This document shows, piece by piece, positions 14,140-20,999 of a stretch of 29,468 nt of DNA. The DNA comes from Candidatus Nomurabacteria bacterium (GTDB taxonomy: Bacteria; Patescibacteriota; Minisyncoccia; Phycocordibacterales; SBAW01). The notes under the pieces were generated by a model. The model was not told where the DNA came from. It worked only from the letters and a program-made list of their open reading frames with translations, and did not search any database. The translations under genes were made by a program, and so were the position numbers. Location: contig CALREG010000005.1 in NCBI GenBank assembly GCA_943355135.1, positions 1 through 29,468 of the forward strand, in the 5' to 3' direction. The stretch's first letter is position 1. Each line of letters opens with the position of its first letter.

Positions 14140-14681
14140 GATTCGGATTGCTTTTGGCGGTACGCTTCCTCGAGCGCTTGCAGTTTTTGTTTAATATCTG
14201 AGTAGTCGGGTAAGTCTTGCGGACGGCTGACCCCCAATTCGGCAAGCAGCTCCGTGGTCGGCTCATACAAAAATGACCGCTCGTCTTTTGGGTTGGGTAT
14301 TTTGCGCACCAAGCCGCGCAAAGTGAGTGTTCGAAGGGTCTGCGACGAGTTGACCCCGCGGATGAAGTCTATTTCGCTCCGGGTGAGTGGGCCACGATAG
14401 AGCACGGCCGAGAGCGCCTCTAGCCCTGCCTTGCCGATGTCGCGCGAGTACTCCTCTTTGCGCACCTTTTCTATCAATTCAGAAGCGGTAGGTCCTACCC
14501 GCAGCTCAACCTCGCTTCCATCGTCTACCACCACAATACCCTGCAAATGCTCCTGCAGCTCGACAATAGCCGCCGACACAGTTGCCTCTTCGGCTGAGAG
14601 CATCTTTGTAAGCTCTTTGCGAGAAAGTGGGCGCCCAAGAGCAAAGAGCAGGGCTTCTATTTTGTGTGCAAGGTCACTCAT
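14136..14681 (-). CDS. scpB: Segregation and condensation protein B
   Basis: A 181-aa protein. Two winged-helix domains can be followed: one from MSDLAHKIEALLFALGRPLS, the second over TRSEIDFIRGVNSSQTLRTLTLRGLVRK. ScpB dimers bind ScpA on SMC to make the bacterial condensin that compacts and separates chromosomes. ATG 14681 is chosen because the ATGAGTGA overlap with scpA is typical of coupled genes; ATG 14687 (MAMSDL) is an alternative. It overlaps the following carboxypeptidase gene by 4 bases. SMC is not in this window. Confidence 0.93.
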   Translation of the reverse strand: MSDLAHKIEALLFALGRPLSRKELTKMLSAEEATVSAAIVELQEHLQGIVVVDDGSEVELRVGPTASELIEKVRKEEYSRDIGKAGLEALSAVLYRGPLTRSEIDFIRGVNSSQTLRTLTLRGLVRKIPNPKDERSFLYEPTTELLAELGVSRPQDLPDYSDIKQKLQALEEAYRQKQSES

Positions 14682-15393
14682 TGCCATAGGATGGGGTCGA
14701 CACAGTATGGCTCTCAAGGGTGATATCCCCGTGGTGAGATTCCTGCTCGGCCTTAATTATACCTTGCTTCACCAGCTCTAGCAGTGCCAAAAAGCCGATG
14801 ATAATTTCGCCGCGTTCCTTTTTGCCTGCAAATTCTTTGAAGCTCATTTTAAATGCCCGCGAGATGCGCGCGGCCATGGTGTCTATCATTTCTTCGAGCG
14901 AAATAATCTTTTTGACCTCTACTTTTGGGAGCGAGAGCGTTGTTGGAAAGCCGTCTATCAATGTTTGTGCGGCGGCGCGCAGGCTGCTTAGGGTTGCTTC
15001 GGGTGCGGGGATGTACAGCGGCTCGAGTTCTTTTGTTCGCCCCTCGTACAAGTACACTTCTTCGACACGTCCAAGGCCAACCGAGGCCTCTTTGATTATT
15101 TGGTACAGCGCGAGGCGATACTCGAGCTCTTTGATATCGCGGGACTCGTCGTCAGACAGCTCAAGGTTGGGTAGGAGTGAGCGCGATTTAATGAGCAAGA
15201 GTGTAGCTGCAAGCGCAATAAACTCGGCGGTCTCCCCCACCGGCAAGTGCGGCATCGCATTTACCCGTGCGATGTACTCGTCGGTCACCGACGCGAGCGA
15301 TATGTCGTTGATGAGGAGCTTTCGTTTCTCGATTAGTTCGAGCAAGACCTCAAGAGGTCCCTCGTAGACGGCTGTCTTAACCGGAATGGGCAT
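14674..15393 (-). CDS. scpA: Segregation and condensation protein A
   Basis: A 239-aa kleisin. The N-terminal part (YEGPLEVLLELIEKRKLLINDISLASVTDEYI) binds the SMC neck, the acidic middle links, and a C-terminal winged helix (GEIIIGFLALLELVKQGIIKAEQE) binds the SMC head. It closes the SMC-ScpAB ring. The ATG lies 17 nt inside the end of the aminopeptidase gene, and its stop overlaps scpB, so translation is probably coupled on both sides. Confidence 0.95.
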   Translation of the reverse strand: MPIPVKTAVYEGPLEVLLELIEKRKLLINDISLASVTDEYIARVNAMPHLPVGETAEFIALAATLLLIKSRSLLPNLELSDDESRDIKELEYRLALYQIIKEASVGLGRVEEVYLYEGRTKELEPLYIPAPEATLSSLRAAAQTLIDGFPTTLSLPKVEVKKIISLEEMIDTMAARISRAFKMSFKEFAGKKERGEIIIGFLALLELVKQGIIKAEQESHHGDITLESHTVSTPSYGNE

Positions 15394-16801
15394 ACTTCTC
15401 TATTAAAGCAAGAAAAAATCGTATCGGCGACCCAGCTGCACCCTTGGCTAAGTGCTCGCCGGGGGCGGCGGTCATTTTGGGAGCGATGTCGATGTGTATC
15501 CACGGGCAATCCAACTCTTTGGCAAACACCTCAAGGAACTTGCCGCCGCCAATGACACCCGCGTAGCGGGAGTTGCCTGTTGCAGGGATGTTGGGCACAT
15601 CACCGAACACGCCTTTGACGATATAGTCGTACTCCTTCCATAGCGGCATCGGCCACATGTAGTCCCCGCTCTCTTCGGCGAGGTCCATAAAGTCCATGAT
15701 CATTTTACTGTCGCTGGTCATAAATGCATTTGCCCACTCGCCAAAGGCGGTCAGTGCCGCGCCCGTGAGCGTTGCGGCATCGGCGACAATTGCGGGGTTG
15801 TAGCGCTTGGCATAGGTGATTGCGTCGGCCAATATGACGCGACCTTCGGCGTCGGTGTTGAGGATTTCGATCGTTTTGCCCGAGAGCGACTTGAGGATAT
15901 CGCCGGGGCGCATTGATTGCGGGCCAGTTGTGTTTTCTACCGCGGGGATAAGACCAACGACGTTCGTTTTGATACCAAGGCGTGCCGCAAGCGCGACCGC
16001 GTGTATAACCGCCGAGCCGCCCGACATATCCATGTGCATCTCGTACATATGGTCGCCCGTCTTGATGTTCATACCGCCGGTGTCGAAGGTCACACCCTTA
16101 CCCACCAATACGACGGGCGGATTCTTGAAGGACAGTTCTTTGGCTCCCTTCTTAAGAACTGTCCTTGGGGAATCCGCGCCCCAATACTCAACAATAATAA
16201 ATTCGGGCTTATCCTCGGCACCTTTGCCCACGCCCACCACGCCACCCATGCCGAGCTTTTCCATCTGCTTCATATTGAGCGACGTGACTTTGGCCTTAGT
16301 ACCCACCATGGCGCGCTTCGCCGCGGCAAGGAGCGACTTCGGAGTCATATCGCCTGCAGGCGTGTTCGAAAGCTCGCGTGCGCGATTGATTTCGGTAGCG
16401 ATAACGTGCCCGTCGGCAAAGCCTTCTTTGGCTTCTTGCGGAGCATCAGTAATGGCAAAAGTATCTACCATGCTCCAACCTTCTTTTGGTTTGGTTTTGT
16501 ACGTGTTGTGTTCGTAGTTGGCCATCACAAAGGCGGTGCCGGCGATGCGCCCCACTTCGTAGTCGCCCATGTCTTTAGGCGCAAGCGCTTTGAGGTCGGA
16601 GTAGTCGAGCGCAATACTTTTTAGTTTGTACTGCTTGGCTACTGCAACAACTTTGCGCATGATAGTCACAAACTTGCGGCGGTTGACCTCCTTTTTCTCC
16701 CCGCAAGGTACCGAGAGCGTTTTGCCATCAAAATGGACTACCGAACCCTCAATAAGCTCTATAACAACCGCCCCCTTTCCTGCTTTAGGCTGGAATTTCA
16801 T
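15377..16801 (-). CDS. pepA: Leucyl aminopeptidase, M17 family
   Basis: A 474-aa cytosolic metalloexopeptidase that frees N-terminal residues from peptides. Metal and active-site motifs: VGKGVTFDTGGMNIK (Lys, Asp), NTDAEGRVILADA (the M17 signature) and DMSGGSA. The N-terminal domain is shorter than in E. coli PepA. The start is MKFQPKAGKG: TATAAT (16808-16813) ends 6 nt before this ATG, giving a leaderless message, and the longer reading would begin upstream of the transcript. It leads the cluster scpA-scpB-carboxypeptidase-mraY-ftsW-murG, although its metabolic role is separate. Confidence 0.95.
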   Translation of the reverse strand: MKFQPKAGKGAVVIELIEGSVVHFDGKTLSVPCGEKKEVNRRKFVTIMRKVVAVAKQYKLKSIALDYSDLKALAPKDMGDYEVGRIAGTAFVMANYEHNTYKTKPKEGWSMVDTFAITDAPQEAKEGFADGHVIATEINRARELSNTPAGDMTPKSLLAAAKRAMVGTKAKVTSLNMKQMEKLGMGGVVGVGKGAEDKPEFIIVEYWGADSPRTVLKKGAKELSFKNPPVVLVGKGVTFDTGGMNIKTGDHMYEMHMDMSGGSAVIHAVALAARLGIKTNVVGLIPAVENTTGPQSMRPGDILKSLSGKTIEILNTDAEGRVILADAITYAKRYNPAIVADAATLTGAALTAFGEWANAFMTSDSKMIMDFMDLAEESGDYMWPMPLWKEYDYIVKGVFGDVPNIPATGNSRYAGVIGGGKFLEVFAKELDCPWIHIDIAPKMTAAPGEHLAKGAAGSPIRFFLALIEKYAHSG

Positions 16802-16807
16802 GTACAA

Positions 16808-16813
16808 ATTATA
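16808..16813 (-). promoter_or_regulatory. -10 element of the pepA-murG cluster
   Basis: Consensus TATAAT on the minus strand, 6 nt before the pepA ATG. The -35 is not recognisable. The divergent promoter at 16837 starts 24 nt away. Confidence 0.6.
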
Positions 16814-16836
16814 CCTATAAATAAGGGTTTTTCTTA

Positions 16837-16865
16837 TTGACATATATACAAAATAAAAGTACAGT
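16837..16865 (+). promoter_or_regulatory. Sigma70-type promoter for the 68-aa membrane protein
   Basis: TTGACA (16837-16842), 17-nt spacer, TACAGT (16860-16865). The predicted start near 16872 leaves a leader of about 43 nt with a ribosome site. Confidence 0.75.
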
Positions 16866-16914
16866 ACTGCCCAGTTGCATCGACGCAAGCGCGTCAAAAA
16901 CACAGGGGTTGCTG

Positions 16915-17121
16915 ATGAACTACACTCATCGCAAGCGTGTCAACGGATTCAATCTCGCGGGCACCATCGGTTTGGTCGTTCTGGCAATCTGCTTCATTTC
17001 CTACCTGCCGATGTACACCGGACCAAATGGCTGGGGAGGGATCGTCGTCTTTACCTGCCTCGCCATCTTCTCGTTGTTATGTGCAGCAGTGATCGCCAGC
17101 AAAATCCGTACCACCGACTGA
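16915..17121 (+). CDS. Small two-helix membrane protein, 68 aa
   Basis: Starts MNYTHRKRVNGFNLAG. AGGGG lies 6 nt before the ATG. Two hydrophobic segments (about residues 14-34 and 42-61) are joined by a short Gly/Pro/Asn loop (TGPNGWGG). The N terminus is basic and so probably cytoplasmic. No family recognised. The longer reading starts inside the promoter and is rejected. It has a promoter, ribosome site and terminator of its own, the same plan as the genes at 9568 and 18936. Confidence 0.72.
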   Translation: MNYTHRKRVNGFNLAGTIGLVVLAICFISYLPMYTGPNGWGGIVVFTCLAIFSLLCAAVIASKIRTTD

Positions 17122-17138
17122 CCCGCCGCACAATCTGC

Positions 17139-17167
17139 AACCGCCCTCTCTCCGGCGGTTTTTCTTT
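17139..17167 (+). terminator. Rho-independent terminator after the 68-aa gene
   Basis: AACCGCC (17139-17145) pairs with GGCGGTT (17154-17160), then T-rich. It abuts the stop of the converging SET-domain gene. Confidence 0.85.
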
Positions 17168-17525
17168 ATTCAAAATCAACTCCTTCTTTTGCAAATCCGT
17201 TATAGTTGATAGTAATCTCTTCTCCTTTAGGGATATCTCGTAGAGCAAAATTAATATCTTCTTCTACACCCTCTTCATACCGCGTACCTGTATTTGGTGT
17301 AAGCGAGTGATTTATATGTCGAGCGTCGTCGCCTGGGGTTATAACGAGGCCGCTCTGCTTACTGATGTAGCTATAAAAAAAAGAAGTTTCAGGAGTCAGC
17401 GGTGCAGCCGAGTCGACAGCCGAGTCAAACTTCCACACCAAGGTATCTGCGGGTATATCTTCTGCGGCAAACAATCCTGTACCTGCTGTGGTACTGGGAC
17501 CCGCAACTGTTTTTACCAAAAGCAT
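17166..17525 (-). CDS. SET-domain protein, possible lysine methyltransferase
   Basis: A 119-aa protein that is almost only a SET domain. N-terminal SET motif GTGLFAAEDIPADTLVWKF (residues about 16-34), then RHINHSLTPNTG (the R-x-x-NHS core that binds S-adenosylmethionine, about 69-80), then DIPKGEEITINYNGF (the E-E-x-T-x-x-Y catalytic end, about 97-111). It lacks the post-SET cysteines. Bacterial SET proteins have few known targets, with ribosomal or DNA-binding proteins as candidates. Its ATG shares one base with the aspS stop (TAATG), so translation is coupled to AspRS. Confidence 0.88.
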   Translation of the reverse strand: MLLVKTVAGPSTTAGTGLFAAEDIPADTLVWKFDSAVDSAAPLTPETSFFYSYISKQSGLVITPGDDARHINHSLTPNTGTRYEEGVEEDINFALRDIPKGEEITINYNGFAKEGVDFE

Positions 17526-18808
17526 TACCCCTTCTTGTCCGTACTCAGGAGGGTGTCGATACGGTTGAGGTCGCGGGGGAAGAGCGTTGCTTCTTTGACG
17601 TTAGGCAAGTTGAGCAAGCGCGCAGTGAGGCGCTCAAGACCGGTTGCAGAGCCGCCGTGCGGCGGGAGGCCCACTTTGAATGCTTGTAGATAGTACGAAA
17701 AGAGTTCTGGTTTAAGACCTTTGGCCTTCATGCGCTCCACCAACTCGTCGTGGTTGTGCACACGCTGACCGCCGGTTGTGATTTCGAGTCCGCGGAAGAG
17801 GAGATCGAAGCTTTTTGTAAAACCTTTATCATTCTCGTCCTCATAGGTATAGAACGGGCGCTTACTTACTGGATAGTGGGTGACAAAGACAAAGTCTGAG
17901 TTGTGCTCCTTGAGCGCCCACTCGCATATCGCGCGCTCGTGCTCGGGCTCAAGGTCCGGCTCTTCGGCGACGCCGAGGATCTTTTGTACCTCGCGCAGTT
18001 TAAGCACCGGAATTTTGGTCGGCATCGCAACTTCAACTCCCGCCTTTTGTACAATCAAACGCATCGTGTGCTCAAGAGCAGCCATCACATCGGTATGGTC
18101 TTTTATAAAACCCATTTCAAAGTCGAGCGATGAGTACTCAGACAGGTGCCGAGTAGTCGCGTGCTTTTCGCCACGGAATACTTTTGGTGTTGCAAAGGCG
18201 CGTTCAAATACGCCGACCATAATTTGTTTGTAGAACTGCGGCGAAGTCGCGAGGAACGCCTTTTTGTCGTAGTAGTAGTCCACCTCAAAGGCTGACGCAC
18301 CGCCCTCGGCGTCGCCGCCTACGAGTGCGGGCGCTTGAAACTCGGTGAAGCCCTGCCCTTTCATCCCCTCTCTAAAGCCGGCGATAATTGCCTCTTGGGT
18401 TTTAAATATTTGCTTCGCTTTCTCCGTGCGGAGTGTAAACGGCATGTGGTCTAGGTAGGTATCGAGGTTGACCTCGGTCCCCAGCTCAAACGGAATCTCT
18501 GATTTAGAGATGATGGTGATGCCGGTGACCTCCAGCTCGATGTCGCCGTTTTGTGCACCCTCTTTGCGGTTCTTTTCAGGTCGCTCGTTGACCTTGCCCT
18601 CTACCGCCACCACATACTCGTTGCGCACCTCCTTGGCCGTTTCGATCGCCGCCGATGCGGGGAGTGTCACACCCTGCACCACGCCCGAGCGGTCGCGGAA
18701 GTCGAAGAAGACCATCTTGCCTTGGTCGCGACGCACCGATACCCAACCCTGTATCAACACGGCTTCGCCTTTCTTGCCTGCAAGATCTCCGATGAGTGTC
18801 CGTTCCAT
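17525..18808 (-). CDS. aspS: Aspartyl-tRNA synthetase, archaeal/eukaryal type
   Basis: A 427-aa class II synthetase. N-terminal OB-fold anticodon domain (LIQGWVSVRRDQGKMVFFDFRD, residues about 18-39), then the catalytic core with motif 2 (FRGEKHATTRHLSEYSSLDFEMGF) and motif 3 (GLPPHGGSATGLERL). It lacks the GAD insertion of bacterial AspRS (about 590 aa) and so is the short archaeal-like form, which often also charges tRNA-Asn when no AsnRS or Asn pathway exists. AsnRS is the main alternative; the HSEYSS context and the 427-aa length favour AspRS. A shared promoter block lies upstream. Confidence 0.88.
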   Translation of the reverse strand: MERTLIGDLAGKKGEAVLIQGWVSVRRDQGKMVFFDFRDRSGVVQGVTLPASAAIETAKEVRNEYVVAVEGKVNERPEKNRKEGAQNGDIELEVTGITIISKSEIPFELGTEVNLDTYLDHMPFTLRTEKAKQIFKTQEAIIAGFREGMKGQGFTEFQAPALVGGDAEGGASAFEVDYYYDKKAFLATSPQFYKQIMVGVFERAFATPKVFRGEKHATTRHLSEYSSLDFEMGFIKDHTDVMAALEHTMRLIVQKAGVEVAMPTKIPVLKLREVQKILGVAEEPDLEPEHERAICEWALKEHNSDFVFVTHYPVSKRPFYTYEDENDKGFTKSFDLLFRGLEITTGGQRVHNHDELVERMKAKGLKPELFSYYLQAFKVGLPPHGGSATGLERLTARLLNLPNVKEATLFPRDLNRIDTLLSTDKKG

Positions 18809-18822
18809 AAAATGTTGTGCTA

Positions 18823-18851
18823 ACTATACCAAAAAAAGGCTTATCTGGCTT
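18823..18851 (-). promoter_or_regulatory. aspS promoter, copy 2 of the synthetase promoter block
   Basis: Minus strand: AAGCCA, then ATAAGCCTTTTTTTGG, then TATAGT (18823-18828), 14 nt before the ATG. 25 of 29 positions match the gltX block, with no gaps. Confidence 0.65.
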
Positions 18852-18863
18852 GGCGGATTAGAC

Positions 18864-18893
18864 TTGACAGATTGGTACATATCATGCTATAAT
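18864..18893 (+). promoter_or_regulatory. Sigma70 promoter for the lipoprotein gene
   Basis: TTGACA (18864-18869), 18-nt spacer, TATAAT (18888-18893). Divergent from the aspS promoter, 13 bp away. Confidence 0.85.
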
Positions 18894-18935
18894 ACACAAC
18901 GGTAAAACGTTCAACCAAACCCAATGGAGGCCAAG

Positions 18936-19190
18936 ATGAAGCGTTCTGTTTTGATTGTTGCCGCCCTGTGTGCACTGCCGCTGCTGGCAGCTTGCAACCA
19001 CACCGATCCCCACGTCGTCAGTTCGATGACACCGGTCCGCGCCAAGGTCGTCGACGTGACCGACGGATGCAGGGTCCACGTGAAAGTCGGCGACGAAGTC
19101 CGCGTCGAGAAGCACGCGCGGGGCGACTGCCCCCAAGTCGGCGGCCAGATCATGGTCGGCCGGTCGATCCCCAAGCTCGTTCACCACTAA
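18936..19190 (+). CDS. Small lipoprotein, 84 aa
   Basis: GGAGG ends 5 nt before ATG 18936. Residues 1-20 are a lipoprotein signal with the lipobox LAAC, so Cys20 would be lipidated and the rest exposed outside the membrane. The mature 65-residue domain (AKVVDVTDGCRVHVKVGDEVRVEKHARGD) is rich in Val, Asp and charged residues, looks like a small beta barrel, and has two more cysteines (C49, C69) that could form a disulfide. No family recognised. It is strongly G+C-rich compared with the intergenic DNA around it. Promoter and terminator are its own. Confidence 0.8.
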   Translation: MKRSVLIVAALCALPLLAACNHTDPHVVSSMTPVRAKVVDVTDGCRVHVKVGDEVRVEKHARGDCPQVGGQIMVGRSIPKLVHH

Positions 19191-19192
19191 CC

Positions 19193-19236
19193 ACCGCCTA
19201 AACGGGAATCGCTCCTGTTTGGGCGGTTTCTGTTTT
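19193..19236 (+). terminator. Rho-independent terminator after the lipoprotein gene
   Basis: ACCGCC (19193-19198) pairs with GGCGGT (19222-19227), with an inner AAACGGGA/TCCTGTTT helix, then T-rich. It borders the stop of the converging trpS gene. Confidence 0.83.
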
Positions 19237-20207
19237 TAGTACAACCCAACCCCAATTTTCTCGCGCACATCTTTCATTTTGGCTTGCGCGCGGGCGCGGG
19301 CAACTTCGGCACCGTCTTTTAAAATTTGAATCACGGCCTCGCGGCTGAGCGCCGCGCGACGCTCGCGCATTGGAGCAATGGTTGCGATGATATTGTGCGC
19401 AAGCAACTCTTTAGATTCTTTGTAGCCTATCGTGCCATCCATATAGCGCTTCTGAATTTCGGCGAGGTTGGGAGTAAAGTGCTGATGCAACTGGAAGGTG
19501 ATGTCAGTGGTCGGATTGAGCGGCGCACCCACCGCGGTCGAGTCAGTTTTGATAGACATAACCGCGACACGGATTGCTTCGTCGGTACCAAACAGCGGGA
19601 TAGTATTGCCATAGCTCTTGGACATCTTTTTGCCATCAACACCGGGCACCGTGCCCACGCCCTCCAAGATCATTTCTTTAGGCTCTTTAAATGTGTCGCC
19701 ATAAGCTAGGTTGAATTTGGCCGCAGCCTCACGCGCATACTCAATGTGCTGACGCTGATCCTCGCCTACCGGCACCACATCGGTGTCATACAAAAGAATG
19801 TCGGCGGCCATAAGCATCGGATAGTTGAAGAGCCCTGCGTTTGCCTCGAGCCCCTTGGCCACCTTGTCTTTAAACGCGTGTGCTTGCTGGAGAAACGGCA
19901 CCGTCACCAAGCACTCAAAAATCCATGCAAGCTCGGGGTGCTCCAACACATCAGATTGTTTAAAAATAGTCGCTTTGGTCGGGTCAACACCCACAGCGAT
20001 ATAGTCAGCGACGACATCAATGATCCCCTCGCGCAGTTGTGCAGGATTTTTGACCGAGGTGAGTGCGTGGAGGTCGGCCACCATGAGCATGCTCTCGTAG
20101 TCGGCGTATGCACCCACAAAACGTTTGAGTGCCCCAAGATAGTTCCCGATGTGCAACTGCCCGCTCGATTGCAGGCCAGTCAATAAGCGCTTTTTTTCGT
20201 CTGCCAT
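19236..20207 (-). CDS. trpS: Tryptophanyl-tRNA synthetase
   Basis: A 323-aa class Ic synthetase, the normal bacterial length. HIGH motif HIGN in SGQLHIGNYLGALKRF, KMSKS motif in DGKKMSKSYGNTIPLF, and GEDQRQHIEYAREAA before it. It charges tRNA-Trp. ATG 20207 has no Shine-Dalgarno. A weak -10 (TAGTAT, 20217-20222) lies 9 nt upstream, behind the ATAAGCCTTTTATTGG part of the shared synthetase promoter. Divergent from the HAD gene. Confidence 0.96.
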   Translation of the reverse strand: MADEKKRLLTGLQSSGQLHIGNYLGALKRFVGAYADYESMLMVADLHALTSVKNPAQLREGIIDVVADYIAVGVDPTKATIFKQSDVLEHPELAWIFECLVTVPFLQQAHAFKDKVAKGLEANAGLFNYPMLMAADILLYDTDVVPVGEDQRQHIEYAREAAAKFNLAYGDTFKEPKEMILEGVGTVPGVDGKKMSKSYGNTIPLFGTDEAIRVAVMSIKTDSTAVGAPLNPTTDITFQLHQHFTPNLAEIQKRYMDGTIGYKESKELLAHNIIATIAPMRERRAALSREAVIQILKDGAEVARARAQAKMKDVREKIGVGLY

Positions 20208-20216
20208 ATGAACACC

Positions 20217-20238
20217 ATACTACCAATAAAAGGCTTAT
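20217..20238 (-). promoter_or_regulatory. trpS promoter, partial copy 3 of the synthetase block
   Basis: Minus strand ATAAGCCTTTTATTGG followed by TAGTAT. The 16-nt part matches aspS at 15 of 16 positions at the same distance from the -10, but the AAGCCA segment is replaced by TTCAGA. Confidence 0.55.
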
Positions 20239-20249
20239 TTCTGAACTAC

Positions 20250-20278
20250 TTGACTTATCACTATTTGATGAGCATTGT
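20250..20278 (+). promoter_or_regulatory. Probable promoter of the HAD gene
   Basis: TTGACT at 20250-20255, then after 17 nt CATTGT, a weak -10. The position, divergent from trpS, repeats the layout at gltX and aspS. Confidence 0.4.
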
Positions 20279-20311
20279 GGAAATAGATTCAGAACATTTA
20301 TGAGGTAAGGG

Positions 20312-20959
20312 ATGCGAAAGCTCTGGACTCCTGACGGCTATGTCGAAAAAAGTGCCGTCGGGCTGGACCTCGACGGCGTTGCGCGCGATACCGGCTACAA
20401 GGCGTATCTCTCGGTCAACGAACTGATCAAAAAGTTCGGGGGCAAGCCGGTCACCTACGCCGATTACATCCTCAAGCCGTTCAATAACCTGCAGTACGTG
20501 ACCTCCTGTGGTGCAAGTATCGACAAAGAAACATTGCATCGCGAATATCACGACCTGCATCCGGCGGATAACCTGACGGGCCCGTTTGCTGACGTAACCA
20601 GCTTCTGCGAGCAGGTTGGAATGTTGGGGCTCGACCTCTTTGTGGTCACCGCCTGCCGCGCCGACTGGGTGGTCAATTGGTTCAAGGAGCACAGCTTGGG
20701 TGCGCACTTTGCCCAAGTAATTCACTCGGCCAAACCCAAGGACCCGCACCTGAGGGCAGTCTGCGCCGAGTTGGGGGTCGAACCCGACGAGGTCTTTTAT
20801 GTCGGCGACATGGGGCACGACATGGAGGCGGCTATCAAGGCCGAGATTCTGCCCGTCGGCATCACTCGCGGCTACGACGGTGCCGAAGCGAGCCTCAAAA
20901 AAGCGGGCGCCAAAATGGTGGTGCGGAGCCTCGAGCACCTTGCATGCTTGATCTCCTAA
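20312..20959 (+). CDS. HAD-superfamily hydrolase (phosphoglycolate phosphatase-like)
   Basis: A 215-aa protein. Motif I GLDLDGVARDT (nucleophile D19, acid D21), motif II VVTACRAD, motif III lysine in AKPKDPHL, motif IV YVGDMGHDMEAA. A cap of about 70 residues lies between motifs I and II, as in C1-type HAD phosphatases of the Gph/PpaX group. Substrate unknown: a small phosphorylated metabolite is most likely. GAGG lies 6-10 nt before the ATG. The first ten residues (RKLWTPDGYV) extend past the usual family start. It is followed by a strong terminator. Confidence 0.87.
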   Translation: MRKLWTPDGYVEKSAVGLDLDGVARDTGYKAYLSVNELIKKFGGKPVTYADYILKPFNNLQYVTSCGASIDKETLHREYHDLHPADNLTGPFADVTSFCEQVGMLGLDLFVVTACRADWVVNWFKEHSLGAHFAQVIHSAKPKDPHLRAVCAELGVEPDEVFYVGDMGHDMEAAIKAEILPVGITRGYDGAEASLKKAGAKMVVRSLEHLACLIS

Positions 20960-20965
20960 AACAAC

Positions 20966-20998
20966 AACGCCGGATTTTCATCCGGCGTTTTTTATTTT
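20966..20998 (+). terminator. Rho-independent terminator after the HAD gene
   Basis: AACGCCGGAT (20966-20975) pairs with ATCCGGCGTT (20980-20989) around TTTC, then T-rich. It touches the dnaJ stop and may also end dnaJ transcripts. Confidence 0.92.
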
Positions 20999-20999
20999 C

